Shown: positions 15,548 to 24,695 of the stretch, in pieces
How the letters are laid out: every line of letters starts with the position of its first letter
How positions within the stretch are numbered: position 1 is the first letter of the stretch
Source of the DNA: Polyangiaceae bacterium
Lineage (GTDB): Bacteria; Myxococcota_A; Polyangia; Polyangiales; Polyangiaceae
Direction: 5' to 3'
DNA: 64,000 nucleotides
Assembly (NCBI GenBank): GCA_025937895.1
Contig: JAICQL010000002.1
Coordinates: 62,001 to 126,000, forward strand
Notes under the pieces: model-generated
The model's database searches: none
Told to the model about the DNA's origin: nothing
What the model saw: only the letters and a program-made list of their open reading frames with translations
Made by a program: the position numbers and the translations under genes

Positions 15548-17158
15548 TCAGTCGGAGAAGCGGGTCACCGTCAGCAGCCGCTCGCGCGGGCTCGCCGCCG
15601 CCGCGCGTGCTCCGCCAGAGCGCAGCTCGTGACGGTGCGCCGCCCACCACTGCGCGGCGCGCTGGGTCGTCCAGGCCCCGGCCTTCGCACAGGCCCGCAG
15701 GCGCTCGCGCAGCGCGGCGGCAGAGGCCGGGCGCTCCTCGGGGCGCTTGGCGAGACAGGCGAGCAGCAGCGCCTCCAGATCGGCGCTCACCGGCGCGCCC
15801 AATCGCGCCGAGGGCGGCTCGGGTTGCGAGTGCAGGTGATGAGCGCACACCTCGACCACGGAGCGAGCGTTGAACACGTGGCTGCCGGTCAAGAGCCAGT
15901 AGCCGACCGCGCCCAGCGCATAGAGATCGGCGCGACCATCCACCTGCTCCGGCGTGCTCAGCATCTCCGGCGCGAGGTACAGCGGAGTCCCGGTGATGGA
16001 GTCCGCCAGGGTGAGCGCGGTCCGCGGCAGCGCGGTGCCACTGCCTTCGGGGGCCAAGTCTTTCACCAGGCCAAAGTCGACCACCTTGACCAGATCGGGG
16101 ATGCCCGCGCGATCGACGACCAGGATGTTGCCTGGCTTGATGTCGCGATGGATGAGCCCGGCGCCATGCGCCTCGGCCAGCGAGGCCGTGGCCTGTTCCA
16201 GCAGGTGGATCACGCGCTCCTCCGGCTGCGGGCCATCGTTCTCCACGATCTCGTCCAGGGTCATGCCGTCGAGCAGCTCCATGGCGTAGTAGAAGACGCC
16301 GTCCGTGGTGCGCCCGTAGTCGAAGACGGTCACGGTGTTGGGATGGGCCAGCATGGCCGTGCGCTGCACCTCGCGCTCGAAGCGCGCCAGCGCCTCTTTG
16401 CCCGCGCGCTCCGGCAAGAGCAGCTTGATGGCCGTGGGCCGGCGCAACATGCCGTGCGAGGCGCGGTACACGACGCCCATGCCGCCCTCCCCCAGCTTCT
16501 CTTCCAGCGTGTATTGCCCCAGCCGCCGGATGTCGCGCACGGCCTTGCGCAGGCCGTAGATGGTCTGCGAGAAGCCCGCCGCCATCGCCACGGCGATGCC
16601 CCAGATGACGGCGGAGGCGATCGTCGCCGGGTAGGCCATGTCCCCCACCTGCCCCTTGCGCCAGAGCGCCGCGGGCGGATCATGCAGCGCTGGATCCCAG
16701 GAGCGAAAGGCCATGAAGATGCAGCCGAGCAAGGGCAGCGTCATCAAGCCCGCGATCACCAGCGTGTGCCGGGCCGTGGACGGGACGTACACGGCGTACA
16801 CCAGGAGCATGTACGTGACGGCGCTGCGCACCACCATGTCGGGCGACGCCGTCAGGTCCATGAACAGCGCCATCGTGGAGAACGCCGTGGTGCCCACGAA
16901 CAGAGTCGCCAGCTCCACCCCCCGGATGAAGCGCAACGAGCGCGGCGCGCCGCGCAAGAGCAGCCACAACGCGGTGAAGGCAGCCCCTGCCACCAGCAGC
17001 GACAGGCTGTAGCGCAGCAGAGACAGGTTCTGCACGTACACGGACGTGAAGCAGATGAGCCCGACGTAGCCCAGGGTCACGCCCGCCAGCACCCGCCCGA
17101 AGCGGGACAGCCGCAGCTGTCTCAGCTCGTGGTCGCCGGCGCCATCCGTGGATTCCAT
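15548..17158 (-). CDS. Membrane-anchored serine/threonine protein kinase
   Basis: 536 residues. The N-terminal half (about 20-205) contains five or six transmembrane segments. The C-terminal Hanks-type kinase domain (216-480) has the P-loop GEGGMG (223-228), catalytic K245, HRDIKPGN (D339) and DFG (361-363), all intact, so it should be active. Unlike most myxobacterial kinases the membrane domain precedes the catalytic domain, so the kinase hangs in the cytoplasm after a membrane sensor. A TATAAG sits 12 bases before the ATG at 17158, suggesting a very short leader. Targets are unknown. Confidence 0.9.
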   Translation of the reverse strand: MESTDGAGDHELRQLRLSRFGRVLAGVTLGYVGLICFTSVYVQNLSLLRYSLSLLVAGAAFTALWLLLRGAPRSLRFIRGVELATLFVGTTAFSTMALFMDLTASPDMVVRSAVTYMLLVYAVYVPSTARHTLVIAGLMTLPLLGCIFMAFRSWDPALHDPPAALWRKGQVGDMAYPATIASAVIWGIAVAMAAGFSQTIYGLRKAVRDIRRLGQYTLEEKLGEGGMGVVYRASHGMLRRPTAIKLLLPERAGKEALARFEREVQRTAMLAHPNTVTVFDYGRTTDGVFYYAMELLDGMTLDEIVENDGPQPEERVIHLLEQATASLAEAHGAGLIHRDIKPGNILVVDRAGIPDLVKVVDFGLVKDLAPEGSGTALPRTALTLADSITGTPLYLAPEMLSTPEQVDGRADLYALGAVGYWLLTGSHVFNARSVVEVCAHHLHSQPEPPSARLGAPVSADLEALLLACLAKRPEERPASAAALRERLRACAKAGAWTTQRAAQWWAAHRHELRSGGARAAAASPRERLLTVTRFSD

Positions 17159-17401
17159 GCCGGGCTTATACTCGCGCTCGCGCCCGACGGGGGGCGCCAT
17201 GGAGCAAGCGGAGCGAGCCGCGCACCGCGAACAGAGCGCTCGGCGCGCCGCCCTCCTTGCAACTATTCCAGAGTGAAACTCCGCTGAGCCGGGCTCGCCC
17301 GGCCGCGTGCGCACCGAGCACACCGCAGCCTGCCACGGAGCAGCCGGAGCCATACGGCTGCCAGAGGTGGCCCAGCGCATGGCCCGCACGTCGGAGTGAG
17401 C

Positions 17402-18253
17402 TCAGCGCGGCGGCAGCTCCGCAAACTGCGGCATGTCGTCCGGCACCGTGAACCACTCGGCCTTGCTGGCGACGAAAATGTACGCGTCCGGGCGCCCGCC
17501 GGGCGACGTATCCAGCAGGGCCGCAGGCACCAGCACGAACGGCACGTTCTCCCGCTCCGTCGGCGCCGCCCCGCCGCACAGGCTGCAGAAGGAGGTGGTG
17601 AAGCGCGCCGCTTCCGGCGGCCTGTAGCTCCGCACCAGCTCCCGCCCGCTGCGCCAGCTGAACTGCGCCGCAGGGTAGAACATGTTGCTGCCGTGCGCAG
17701 CGCTGCGCGCCCGGCGGCAACGCGAGCAGTGGCACTGCATCCAGCGCGCCGGCGCTCCGCTCATCGCAAACGTGACGGCACCGCACAGGCACGAGCCGGG
17801 CACTACGCCCTCCATGAGGGGCAACGGACCACCCGGCACCGTGGGGCGCTCCGCCTCCGCGGTCCAGCCGGGCGGCGCTGCCTCGTGCTGGGGCAGGCCA
17901 TCTGCGAGCACGTGCCACTCCGGCCGTGAGCCAGCGAACATGTGCTCGCCACCGCTCAGCCCCAGCTCGCCCTGCAGGTTGCCCGCGGGCACCAGCTGCT
18001 CCTCACCCAGCTCGACCGGCGCCACTGCGCCGCACCCCTGGCAGGAGCGGCGCGTGCGCCCCGCTGCAGGCCCCTCGATCAGCTGGTCTTGCCCCGAGAG
18101 CCAGCGCAGCTGGTGCTCTGCAACCCGGGTGAAGGACGCGAAGGGCGCACCGTGGTGCTTGCGACAGCGGCTGCAGTGGCAGTGCAGCAAGCCTCGCAGC
18201 GGCCCATCCAGCTCATAGCGGAGCACCCCACACAGACAGGTACCGGAGATCAT
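17402..18253 (-). CDS. Protein with two GFA (Mss4-like) zinc domains
   Basis: 283 residues made of two tandem GFA domains. Each begins with a CxCG knuckle (GTCLCG and GSCLCG) followed by HCHCSRCRKHHG or QCHCSRCRRARS and a later CxxCG (CQGCG, CSLCGG). These provide two zinc sites per domain. The family is named after glutathione-dependent formaldehyde-activating enzyme but its members mostly lack a proven reaction. A two-domain form is less common than the single-domain one of about 130 residues, and the halves look like a tandem duplication. 243 bases with nothing obvious lie between it and the downstream kinase. Confidence 0.88.
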   Translation of the reverse strand: MISGTCLCGVLRYELDGPLRGLLHCHCSRCRKHHGAPFASFTRVAEHQLRWLSGQDQLIEGPAAGRTRRSCQGCGAVAPVELGEEQLVPAGNLQGELGLSGGEHMFAGSRPEWHVLADGLPQHEAAPPGWTAEAERPTVPGGPLPLMEGVVPGSCLCGAVTFAMSGAPARWMQCHCSRCRRARSAAHGSNMFYPAAQFSWRSGRELVRSYRPPEAARFTTSFCSLCGGAAPTERENVPFVLVPAALLDTSPGGRPDAYIFVASKAEWFTVPDDMPQFAELPPR

Positions 18254-18335
18254 GCGCCAAGAGTGGCAGCTGCCGCGTGGGACGCAATAGCGACCGCGAC
18301 GTGCAGCGGTGCGACCAGCGAGCGTCAGCGAGGGT

Positions 18336-19391
18336 TCAGCGCCCCGTGACGGCGCTGGCCGCCAGGAGCGCGTCTTCTTCCGTGTTGTACAGGTGGAAGC
18401 TCAGCCGGGTGGCGCCCGCCCGCTGACTGGCAGTGATGTTGGCGGCGCGCAGCCGCTCGAACGCGGCGTCGCCCGGCACGGACACAATCGCCGACTCCGA
18501 GCGCGTGCCGAACACCCGCTCGCAGAACAGCGACGCCAGGCGCACGTCGTGCTCGTAGATCTGCTGGATGCCCACCTGCTCCAGGAAGGCGAGCGAGGCG
18601 GCGCAGCCCACCCACGACGGCCAGGCGGGGCCGATATCCAGGCGCCGCGCCGCGTGCGCCAGCCGCAGAGGTGGCCCGTAGATCGAGCTCCACACCTCCT
18701 CCCCCGCGTACCAGCCCGCCGAGTACGGGCGCACGGCCGCGAGGCGTGCCGGGTTCACGTACAGAAAGGCTGCGCCGCGCGGCGCGAGCAGCCACTTGTA
18801 CGCCGCCACCGCCACGAAGTCGAACTCCGTACCGGCGAGCGGCAGCCAGCCGAGCGCCTGGGTCGCGTCGATCAACGTCGCCGCTCCGTGCCGCCGGCAG
18901 GCCTCGAGCAGCTCGGCCCGGCGAAACACGCGCCCGTCCGCCGACTGCACCGCGCTCAGCGCCACCAGCGCCGTGCCGGCGCGCACGGAGTCTACGAGCC
19001 GCTCGAGCGGCACCGTGCGCACCCGCAGCTCCCCCGCCTGTTGCCGCACCAGGAAGGGAAACAGCACCGACGTGAACTCCTCCTCCGCACACAGCACCTC
19101 CGCACCCGCCGGTAGCGAGCTGGCGACCAGCCCCACGAGCGCCGACACGGCAGAGCCGATGGCAACGTCACCTGCTGCCACCCCGAGCAGGCGCGCAAAC
19201 GACTGCCGCGCTGCAGCCACCATCGGCTCATAGTCGGCCGCCGTGAGCTCCGCCCGCCCCCAGCGGGCAATGGCAGACTGCACCGCCTCCACACCGCTGC
19301 GCGGCGGCACCCCGCTGGACGCCGTGTTGAGATGACGGCCACTGATGCTGAAGTGCGCTGCCGCCTCTGGGATCGATAGCTCGCCGGACAT
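18336..19391 (-). CDS. Aminotransferase class V (cysteine desulfurase-like fold)
   Basis: 351-residue fold-type I PLP enzyme. PLP contacts include D175 in LIDATQALGW and the Schiff-base lysine K199 in VAAYKWLLAPRG. The N-terminus (HFSISGRHLNTASSGVPPRS) is typical of class V members such as isopenicillin-N epimerase-like or kynureninase-like proteins. No conserved active-site Cys loop for desulfuration is evident, so a role other than sulfur transfer is more likely. The ATG at 19391 gives the usual length. It lies 41 bases after the terpene-cyclase-fold gene. Confidence 0.87.
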   Translation of the reverse strand: MSGELSIPEAAAHFSISGRHLNTASSGVPPRSGVEAVQSAIARWGRAELTAADYEPMVAAARQSFARLLGVAAGDVAIGSAVSALVGLVASSLPAGAEVLCAEEEFTSVLFPFLVRQQAGELRVRTVPLERLVDSVRAGTALVALSAVQSADGRVFRRAELLEACRRHGAATLIDATQALGWLPLAGTEFDFVAVAAYKWLLAPRGAAFLYVNPARLAAVRPYSAGWYAGEEVWSSIYGPPLRLAHAARRLDIGPAWPSWVGCAASLAFLEQVGIQQIYEHDVRLASLFCERVFGTRSESAIVSVPGDAAFERLRAANITASQRAGATRLSFHLYNTEEDALLAASAVTGR

Positions 19392-19432
19392 GACCCTCGC
19401 TGCTGCTATAGCCTGACGTTGGCCCGGCCCAC

Positions 19433-20407
19433 TCACTCTTGCAGCGTATACCAGCGCAGCACGCGGAGCGCTCGCAGGGTGAGCCAGCGGCTCTGCGGGG
19501 CAGTGTCTTCGAGTGTGACCGGCATGGTGCCGGGATACACCGTATCGATGTGCCAGCGGCCGTCGCTGTCTTGCCTGGACTGGAGGAGCTGGATGGCCTC
19601 TGCCGCGCGGGGGTCGGGCGGGGCTCCGGCGCGACGGAGGTAGTCGAGGCCGCGCAGCACGTCGTAGTGCCACCAGGTGGGGAACGCGAGGCGCAGGAAG
19701 GCGGGCTGCTCGCTGGCGCTGCCGGGGCCGAGCTTGCGGTCGTAGGCGATGGGCTCGCCCGTGGAGCGGCGGCGGAACAGGCGGCGCTCGAGCAGATATT
19801 CTTGCCCGGCGAGGCGCGCGCGGGTCAGCTCGGGCTGGCTGCCAAAGCGCTTTTCGTGCTCGAGCAGGGCCTCGAGCACGCAGATGGTGGTGTTGAAGGA
19901 GGAGCGGGTGGAGCCGCGCTCGACGTCGCAGTTCCAGCCGCCATCGGGCAGCTGCTCGGCGAGCAAGCGCTGCACCAGGGGCTGCACGTCTTGACCGAAA
20001 TACGCCCCGGCGGCGCCGACCTGGCCGTTGATGCAGGGCTCGACCTCACCGCTGAAGAAGGCGTTGGCGTCGCACTCTGGAGGAGCGCAGCCGCGCCAGG
20101 TGACGTTGTCACGCACGCGCGCGAGGGCGGCGCAGGCGGGGGCGCTGTCGGGGTCGAGCCCCAGCTCTCGCAGCAGGGTCAAGACGTGCATGGTGGAGCT
20201 GAAGCCGCGGTTCCACGCGGCGCCGCCCCAGCGCCCGTCTGCCGCCTGCAGCGCGAGCAAGCGCGCACCCAGGCCCTGCGTGGCGACCCGAGCGCGCTCG
20301 GCTGCCACTTCGCGCGCGGGGGCGCCGGCCACGTCCTGCAACACCTGCCAGCGCAGGGCAGGGTCAGAGTCCAGCAACCACTCGAGCACCGCATCAGTTG
20401 GTTCCAT
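19433..20407 (-). CDS. Prenyltransferase/squalene-cyclase-fold protein
   Basis: 324 residues with an alpha/alpha-toroid pattern. Repeats with the QW-like signature appear at LALQAADGRWGGAAWNRGF, LAEQLPDGGWNCDVERGS and LLQSRQDSDGRWHIDTVYPG. The fold is that of squalene cyclase and prenyltransferase beta-subunits, but the protein is half the length of a true cyclase. The catalytic DxDD and the zinc ligands of prenyltransferases are not evident. It is probably a binding or single-domain toroid protein. The ATG start overlaps the stop of the ankyrin gene (ATGA), so they are co-translated. Confidence 0.75.
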   Translation of the reverse strand: MEPTDAVLEWLLDSDPALRWQVLQDVAGAPAREVAAERARVATQGLGARLLALQAADGRWGGAAWNRGFSSTMHVLTLLRELGLDPDSAPACAALARVRDNVTWRGCAPPECDANAFFSGEVEPCINGQVGAAGAYFGQDVQPLVQRLLAEQLPDGGWNCDVERGSTRSSFNTTICVLEALLEHEKRFGSQPELTRARLAGQEYLLERRLFRRRSTGEPIAYDRKLGPGSASEQPAFLRLAFPTWWHYDVLRGLDYLRRAGAPPDPRAAEAIQLLQSRQDSDGRWHIDTVYPGTMPVTLEDTAPQSRWLTLRALRVLRWYTLQE

Positions 20408-21519
20408 CAGCTCACCTCTCGCAGCTTCGTCTGCACCAGCCGGACGATCTCGGTATCGCCGCCATGCCGCGCGCTGTCGAGCAAGGTGTTGTTCCAGCAC
20501 GGCTCGATGACGTTCAGGTCGGGTGATTTCCCGAGCAGGTATTCCACGACAGCCCTGCGCCGGTGTGCAGCGGCCCAGTGCAGGGCATACTCGAGCAGAT
20601 GCTCGGGGCGCAGCCGGCGCCCGGGTGGTCCGGCGCTGGCCAGGGCCCGGGCCGAACCCCAGCCCGCTCGCTCGGGCAGCAGCTGCCGCTGTTGATCGAA
20701 GTGGCTCCGCACGCGCTTCAGGTCGCCCAGCGCAGCTGCAAACAGTAGATTGTCGACGGTGGCGCCGCAGCGCACCAGCGCCTCGGCCGCGCGCGGGTAC
20801 CATGCGGAGATGGCGCTCCACAGCGGCATGCCATCGCCCTCCGGACCATCGGGCTTCGCGCCCGCGTGGCACAGCAGCTCCACGAGCGCGGCCTGCACCC
20901 CCGCGCGCGCGGGATGCACGGAGGTGACGAGCAAGGTCAGCGCAGTGGAGCCGCCGTAGGAGTTGCACCGTGCATCGGGCTCAGCGCCTGCGTCGAGCAG
21001 TAGCCGCGCGAGCTCCGGCGCGTTTGCCGGCGACTGCCACTGCCGGTGCAGCTCGATGCCGTTGGCAGACACGTGTTGCAGCAGGGTCTGCTGGTGTGGA
21101 AAGGGTGAGCGCTGTCGCGCCAGGGCGGGCTGCGCCGCCAGCAGCGCGCGCAGCGCCGCCGTGTCACCCATCACGATGGCGTCACAGGCCGCCTCGAAGC
21201 GCGGGTCAACCCTGTCGTGTGCGTGCGCCGCGAGCTGGGCTTCGTCCTCGAACCAGTGCCAGCGCGAGATCGCCGCTCTCGCTCGCGCCAGGCTCGGCTC
21301 CAGCCGCCCTGCGTCGCTCGCGGGCGAGGTGTGGAGACGGTGCGGATCGTCCGCCAGCAGGTACGCCGCCGCGGGCTCGCCCCTGGCGTGCGCGGCCAGC
21401 AAGGCAGAGGCCTCGCGCTCGATGAGCTGCGCCACACTCAAAGTTTCCGTCCGGGCGCCGGGCATGCTCTGCAACAGGCGAGCGACGTCCCGCATGGCCT
21501 CCGACTGCTGGTCCCGCAT
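20407..21519 (-). CDS. Ankyrin repeat protein
   Basis: 370 residues. After an N-terminal helical region (1-110), degenerate ankyrin repeats run from about 110 to 370, seen as phrases such as PELARLLLDAGAEPDARCN, ALVELLCHAGAKPDGPEGDG, EALVRCGATVDNLLFAAALG and YALHWAAAHRRRAVVEYLL. No signal peptide or enzyme domain is seen. It is probably a cytoplasmic protein-binding scaffold. It overlaps the toroid-fold gene downstream by one codon. The start has another ATG 24 bases further in (MRDVARLL). Confidence 0.85.
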   Translation of the reverse strand: MRDQQSEAMRDVARLLQSMPGARTETLSVAQLIEREASALLAAHARGEPAAAYLLADDPHRLHTSPASDAGRLEPSLARARAAISRWHWFEDEAQLAAHAHDRVDPRFEAACDAIVMGDTAALRALLAAQPALARQRSPFPHQQTLLQHVSANGIELHRQWQSPANAPELARLLLDAGAEPDARCNSYGGSTALTLLVTSVHPARAGVQAALVELLCHAGAKPDGPEGDGMPLWSAISAWYPRAAEALVRCGATVDNLLFAAALGDLKRVRSHFDQQRQLLPERAGWGSARALASAGPPGRRLRPEHLLEYALHWAAAHRRRAVVEYLLGKSPDLNVIEPCWNNTLLDSARHGGDTEIVRLVQTKLREVS

Positions 21520-21639
21520 GGCTCATCTTTCTCCGGAGCGACCCCGCCGCACAAGACGTGCCGCACGAGACGTCCTCACCAGACCTGGGCCGCAGGAGAT
21601 CGCCCCGCGAGGCTTGACGTTACGGGGCCCCCGTGCAAA

Positions 21640-21659
21640 GTAAGTGAGCACTCACTAAC
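21640..21659. promoter_or_regulatory. Inverted repeat (TetR-like operator) before the multicopper oxidase
   Basis: GTAAGTGAG-CA-CTCACTAAC has 9-base arms with one mismatch and a 2-base centre, the size of many TetR-family operators. A TTGACG hexamer at 21614-21619 could be the -35 of a promoter whose -10 falls inside the repeat. No regulator gene of that family is nearby, so the binding protein would be encoded elsewhere. The assignment is from pattern only. Confidence 0.45.
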
Positions 21660-21704
21660 TATGCTCCTGCGGCTGGACGCGGCAGGGCGGAAGGAGATCT
21701 GCGC

Positions 21705-23393
21705 GTGATGAACCGCAATCGTGCAACTTCGATGTTCCTGGTGGCGCTCGGGCCCGCCACGCTCGGCGCTTGCTCCGGCACCCCGGAAGAGACAACGGCT
21801 GTCAGCGAGCCCGCCAGCACCACCGCCGCGCTCTCGGACGTGGTGCGCTCGAACGCGCTGCTCAGCGACGAGCCGTTCACTACCCCGCTGCCCATACCGC
21901 CCGTGCTGGCGCCCGTGGCCAGCGACGAGAGCACCGACTACTACGAGCTCACCATCCGCGCCGGGCTGGCCGCGATGAAGGCCGGAGCGGAGACGCCCGT
22001 GGTCGGCTTTGATGGGCTCGTGCCCGGGCCCACCCTCCTGGCGACCCGCGGGCGCGCGGTGCAGATCACGCAGACCAACGGCTGGGACGAACCCGTGAGC
22101 GTGCACAATCACGGGCACAAGGTGGCAGCCTCGAGCGACGGGCACCCCACCGATCACATCGAGCCGGGCGAGTCCAGAATCTACAGCTACCCCAACGATC
22201 AGAGCGCGGGCACGTACTGGTACCACGATCACACCATGGATCTCACGGGTCCCCACGTGTACCAGGGCCTCGCGGGCTTCTATCTGATCCAGGATCCAGC
22301 GGAAGAGGCGCTGGGCTTGCCCTCGGGCGAATACGACATCCCGCTCCTGATCCAGGACAAGACCTTCGATGAAGACAACGCGCTCGTGTACGAACACGAC
22401 CGCTTCGTGGGCTTCATCGGTGAGACCGCGGTCGTGAACGGGGTCGTCGCCCCCTTCCTCGACGTGGGCGCCCGGAAGTATCGCTTCCGCGTGCTGAACG
22501 GCAGCAACGCGCGCCCGCTGGCGCTCGAGCTGCGGGTCGCGGGCAGCGCGCAGGCAGAGCCGTTGCAGCTCATCGCCTCCGACGGCGGTCTGCTCTCGGC
22601 TCCGCTCGCTTCGAAGGTGCTGCTGGTGGCACCCGCGGAGCGCTACGATGTGGTCATCGACTTCGGCGATTATCCGGTCGGCACGGAGCTGGAGCTGGTC
22701 AGCATCGCCCCTGCGCCGGCCTTCGCGAGCGTGTACGGCGGAGCGACGGTGAGCGGTCTGCGCGGCGCGCCCTTCGGGCCGCAGGGCGGCAGCGGGCCCT
22801 TTGGGCCAGCGAGCGGTGGTGGCTTCGGGCCGCAGGGCGGTGGTGGCCTCGGACCTCGCGTGCGCACGCTGCTCGACGCGGACGGCGACGCCGTATTTGC
22901 TGGCACGGAGGCATTGCCGGAGCTGGGCGGAGTCTTGCGGTTTGTGGTGGCCCGCGATGAGTCGGATCCGAGCGTCGTGCCGAGCCAGCTGGCACAAATC
23001 GAGCGCCTCGATGCAGCGGACGCCGAGGGCGAGAAGGAGATCGTCTTCGGCTTCGACGGCGAGGACTGGACCATGAACGGCCTCACCTACGATCCCGAGC
23101 GCAGCGACATCACCTCGCGGCTCGACACCGTGTACGTCTGGACCTTGCGCAACGAGTCACCGCTGCCCCACCCCTTCCACAAGCACCTCTCGCTGTTCAA
23201 CGTGCTGGACATCAACGGCGCGCCGCCGCCCGACTTCGCCAGCGCCTGGAAGGACACGGTGATGGTGCCCCCCTTCGGCACCGCCCGCATCGTCTTCAAG
23301 GACGAGACCTTCACCGGCACCTATGTGTTTCACTGCCACAACCTGGAGCACGAAGATCACCGCATGATGCTGCAGGAGGAAGTGGTGGAGTGA
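21705..23393 (+). CDS. Multicopper oxidase lipoprotein
   Basis: 562 residues. A lipobox (LGAC, C23) ends the signal peptide, so the enzyme is lipid-anchored outside the cytoplasm. Copper motifs are complete: H134-N-H136-G-H and WYH174-D-H176 in the first cupredoxin domain, and H489-PF-H492-K-H494 and H543-C544-H545 with H549 and M554 in the last, giving type 1, 2 and 3 copper sites. It should oxidise phenols or metal ions with oxygen (laccase/CotA-like). Residues about 351-385 form an unusual Gly/Pro/Phe insert with GFGPQGG-type repeats. AAGGAG 8 bases before the GTG supports the start; an ATG follows immediately. Confidence 0.92.
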   Translation: MMNRNRATSMFLVALGPATLGACSGTPEETTAVSEPASTTAALSDVVRSNALLSDEPFTTPLPIPPVLAPVASDESTDYYELTIRAGLAAMKAGAETPVVGFDGLVPGPTLLATRGRAVQITQTNGWDEPVSVHNHGHKVAASSDGHPTDHIEPGESRIYSYPNDQSAGTYWYHDHTMDLTGPHVYQGLAGFYLIQDPAEEALGLPSGEYDIPLLIQDKTFDEDNALVYEHDRFVGFIGETAVVNGVVAPFLDVGARKYRFRVLNGSNARPLALELRVAGSAQAEPLQLIASDGGLLSAPLASKVLLVAPAERYDVVIDFGDYPVGTELELVSIAPAPAFASVYGGATVSGLRGAPFGPQGGSGPFGPASGGGFGPQGGGGLGPRVRTLLDADGDAVFAGTEALPELGGVLRFVVARDESDPSVVPSQLAQIERLDAADAEGEKEIVFGFDGEDWTMNGLTYDPERSDITSRLDTVYVWTLRNESPLPHPFHKHLSLFNVLDINGAPPPDFASAWKDTVMVPPFGTARIVFKDETFTGTYVFHCHNLEHEDHRMMLQEEVVE

Positions 23394-23556
23394 GCGCGCC
23401 ACGGCGGGCGCGGCTCAGCCTGCAGACAGCACGGCGCCCGCCAGCACCTCCGCCAGCGAGTGACGGCGCAGGTGAAATCGCCAGCGACACGGCGAGAAAC
23501 ACACCACACCTAGCAGCAGCCCCGCGCGGCAGCCCACTGCGCGGGACCGCGAGCAG

Positions 23557-24108
23557 CTACGTTGGCGGGTCCGCCGGCGCCGGCACGACCTTGGGCCACT
23601 CGAACACTAGAGCTTCACCCACGGGCAGCGCCCGCCACAGCGGCGAGATGGTGTCGAGACGGGCGACGACCCGCTCGATCTGGGCCGTATCTCTTGCCAG
23701 GGGTGCGGGCGGGGTGAGGCCTGGAGCCCGGCGCTGGCCGTGCTTTCGGCGCCACGCCACGTCACACAGTGCGGCGAGGCGCTCGGAATGCTCCATGTCT
23801 GCCGACTGCTGCGCGTCTCGCGCCCCCAGTGCGCGCTCGCGCTTTTGCTGCTTGCGCTGCAGGCGCGCCCGCTCGCGCGGGCTACCATCGTGCTCCGCCC
23901 TCAGGATGAACGTGCCACCACCCCGCGCGGCGCGGCCGTACACGCCGTTTTCGAGGCGCAGCTCCGCCTCGACCAGGTAGTGCACGAGGTCGTGCGGGAT
24001 GTCGTCATCGTAACCGGGAGCTGGGTCCAGCGCGCGTGGCGGTGAGCCCGCCTGCGTGACGATCACGGCGTAGCGCCGCGCGCCGGTGCGCTTGAAGTGG
24101 ACGTGCAT
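23557..24108 (-). CDS. Conserved protein of unknown function
   Basis: 183 residues. The N-terminus RRYAVIVTQAGSP leads to DPAPGYDDDIPHDLVHYLVEAEL, a stretch that looks strongly conserved and contains several acidic and His residues (DDDIPHDLVH). Similar phrases occur in uncharacterised bacterial proteins, but I cannot assign a function. The middle (about 90-120) is a charged helix rich in Arg, Gln and Lys. No signal peptide or membrane segment is seen. It ends 163 bases from the multicopper oxidase gene, tail to tail; nothing was recognised in that gap. Confidence 0.7.
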   Translation of the reverse strand: MHVHFKRTGARRYAVIVTQAGSPPRALDPAPGYDDDIPHDLVHYLVEAELRLENGVYGRAARGGGTFILRAEHDGSPRERARLQRKQQKRERALGARDAQQSADMEHSERLAALCDVAWRRKHGQRRAPGLTPPAPLARDTAQIERVVARLDTISPLWRALPVGEALVFEWPKVVPAPADPPT

Positions 24109-24149
24109 CGAGCGATCCTAGAGCGCCGGCCCTGGACCGACAAGCCCGC

Positions 24150-24695
24150 CTACCGCCGCGGCGCGCTGCTGGCCAGATCGCGATAGTAATATGTGGTGCT
24201 GCAGAATTGGCCCGTCGGCATCAGCGCGTAGCGTGGGACATCGCCCACCCGCAGCCAGCCCAGGCGCTCGTACAGCCGCTGTGCGTCTCCACCCGTCACC
24301 GTGTCGAGCACCAGCAGATCTCTGCCGTGTTCGCGCGCCGTGTCCTCCGCGGCGCGCATCAGCGCAGCCCCGATGCCCTGCCGGCGGGCGCGGCGATGCA
24401 CCAGCACCTTGGACACGTCTGCGCGATGCGGCTGGTTCGGGGGCAGCGCCAGGAGCAGCTGTGCGGTCGCGCAGACCCCGAGCGCGTCCTCGGCGACCAG
24501 TAGCGCACGCTCGGCGCTCGCCACCTCGCGAGCTATCTTCCTCCAGAACGTGAGCGCCGCCTCGCGATCGAGCGGGTGCAGGAAGCTCACCGACGCGCCG
24601 CCCTCGACGCAGTCAATCAACACGCTCGCGAGCTCATCGAGCTGTCTGGGGCTGATGGTTCGCAGGCGCCGCACGGTCCAGGCTATAGAGATCAT
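24150..24695 (-). CDS. GNAT family N-acetyltransferase
   Basis: 181 residues with the acetyl-CoA signature VLVHRRARRQGIGAALMRAAE and the downstream LVLDTVTGGDAQRLYERLGW typical of GNAT enzymes acting on small molecules. The ATG at 24695 overlaps the stop of the XRE-cupin gene (ATGA), so it is translated with that regulator. The regulator could sense or control the level of the acetylated compound. The substrate is unknown. Confidence 0.88.
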   Translation of the reverse strand: MISIAWTVRRLRTISPRQLDELASVLIDCVEGGASVSFLHPLDREAALTFWRKIAREVASAERALLVAEDALGVCATAQLLLALPPNQPHRADVSKVLVHRRARRQGIGAALMRAAEDTAREHGRDLLVLDTVTGGDAQRLYERLGWLRVGDVPRYALMPTGQFCSTTYYYRDLASSAPRR

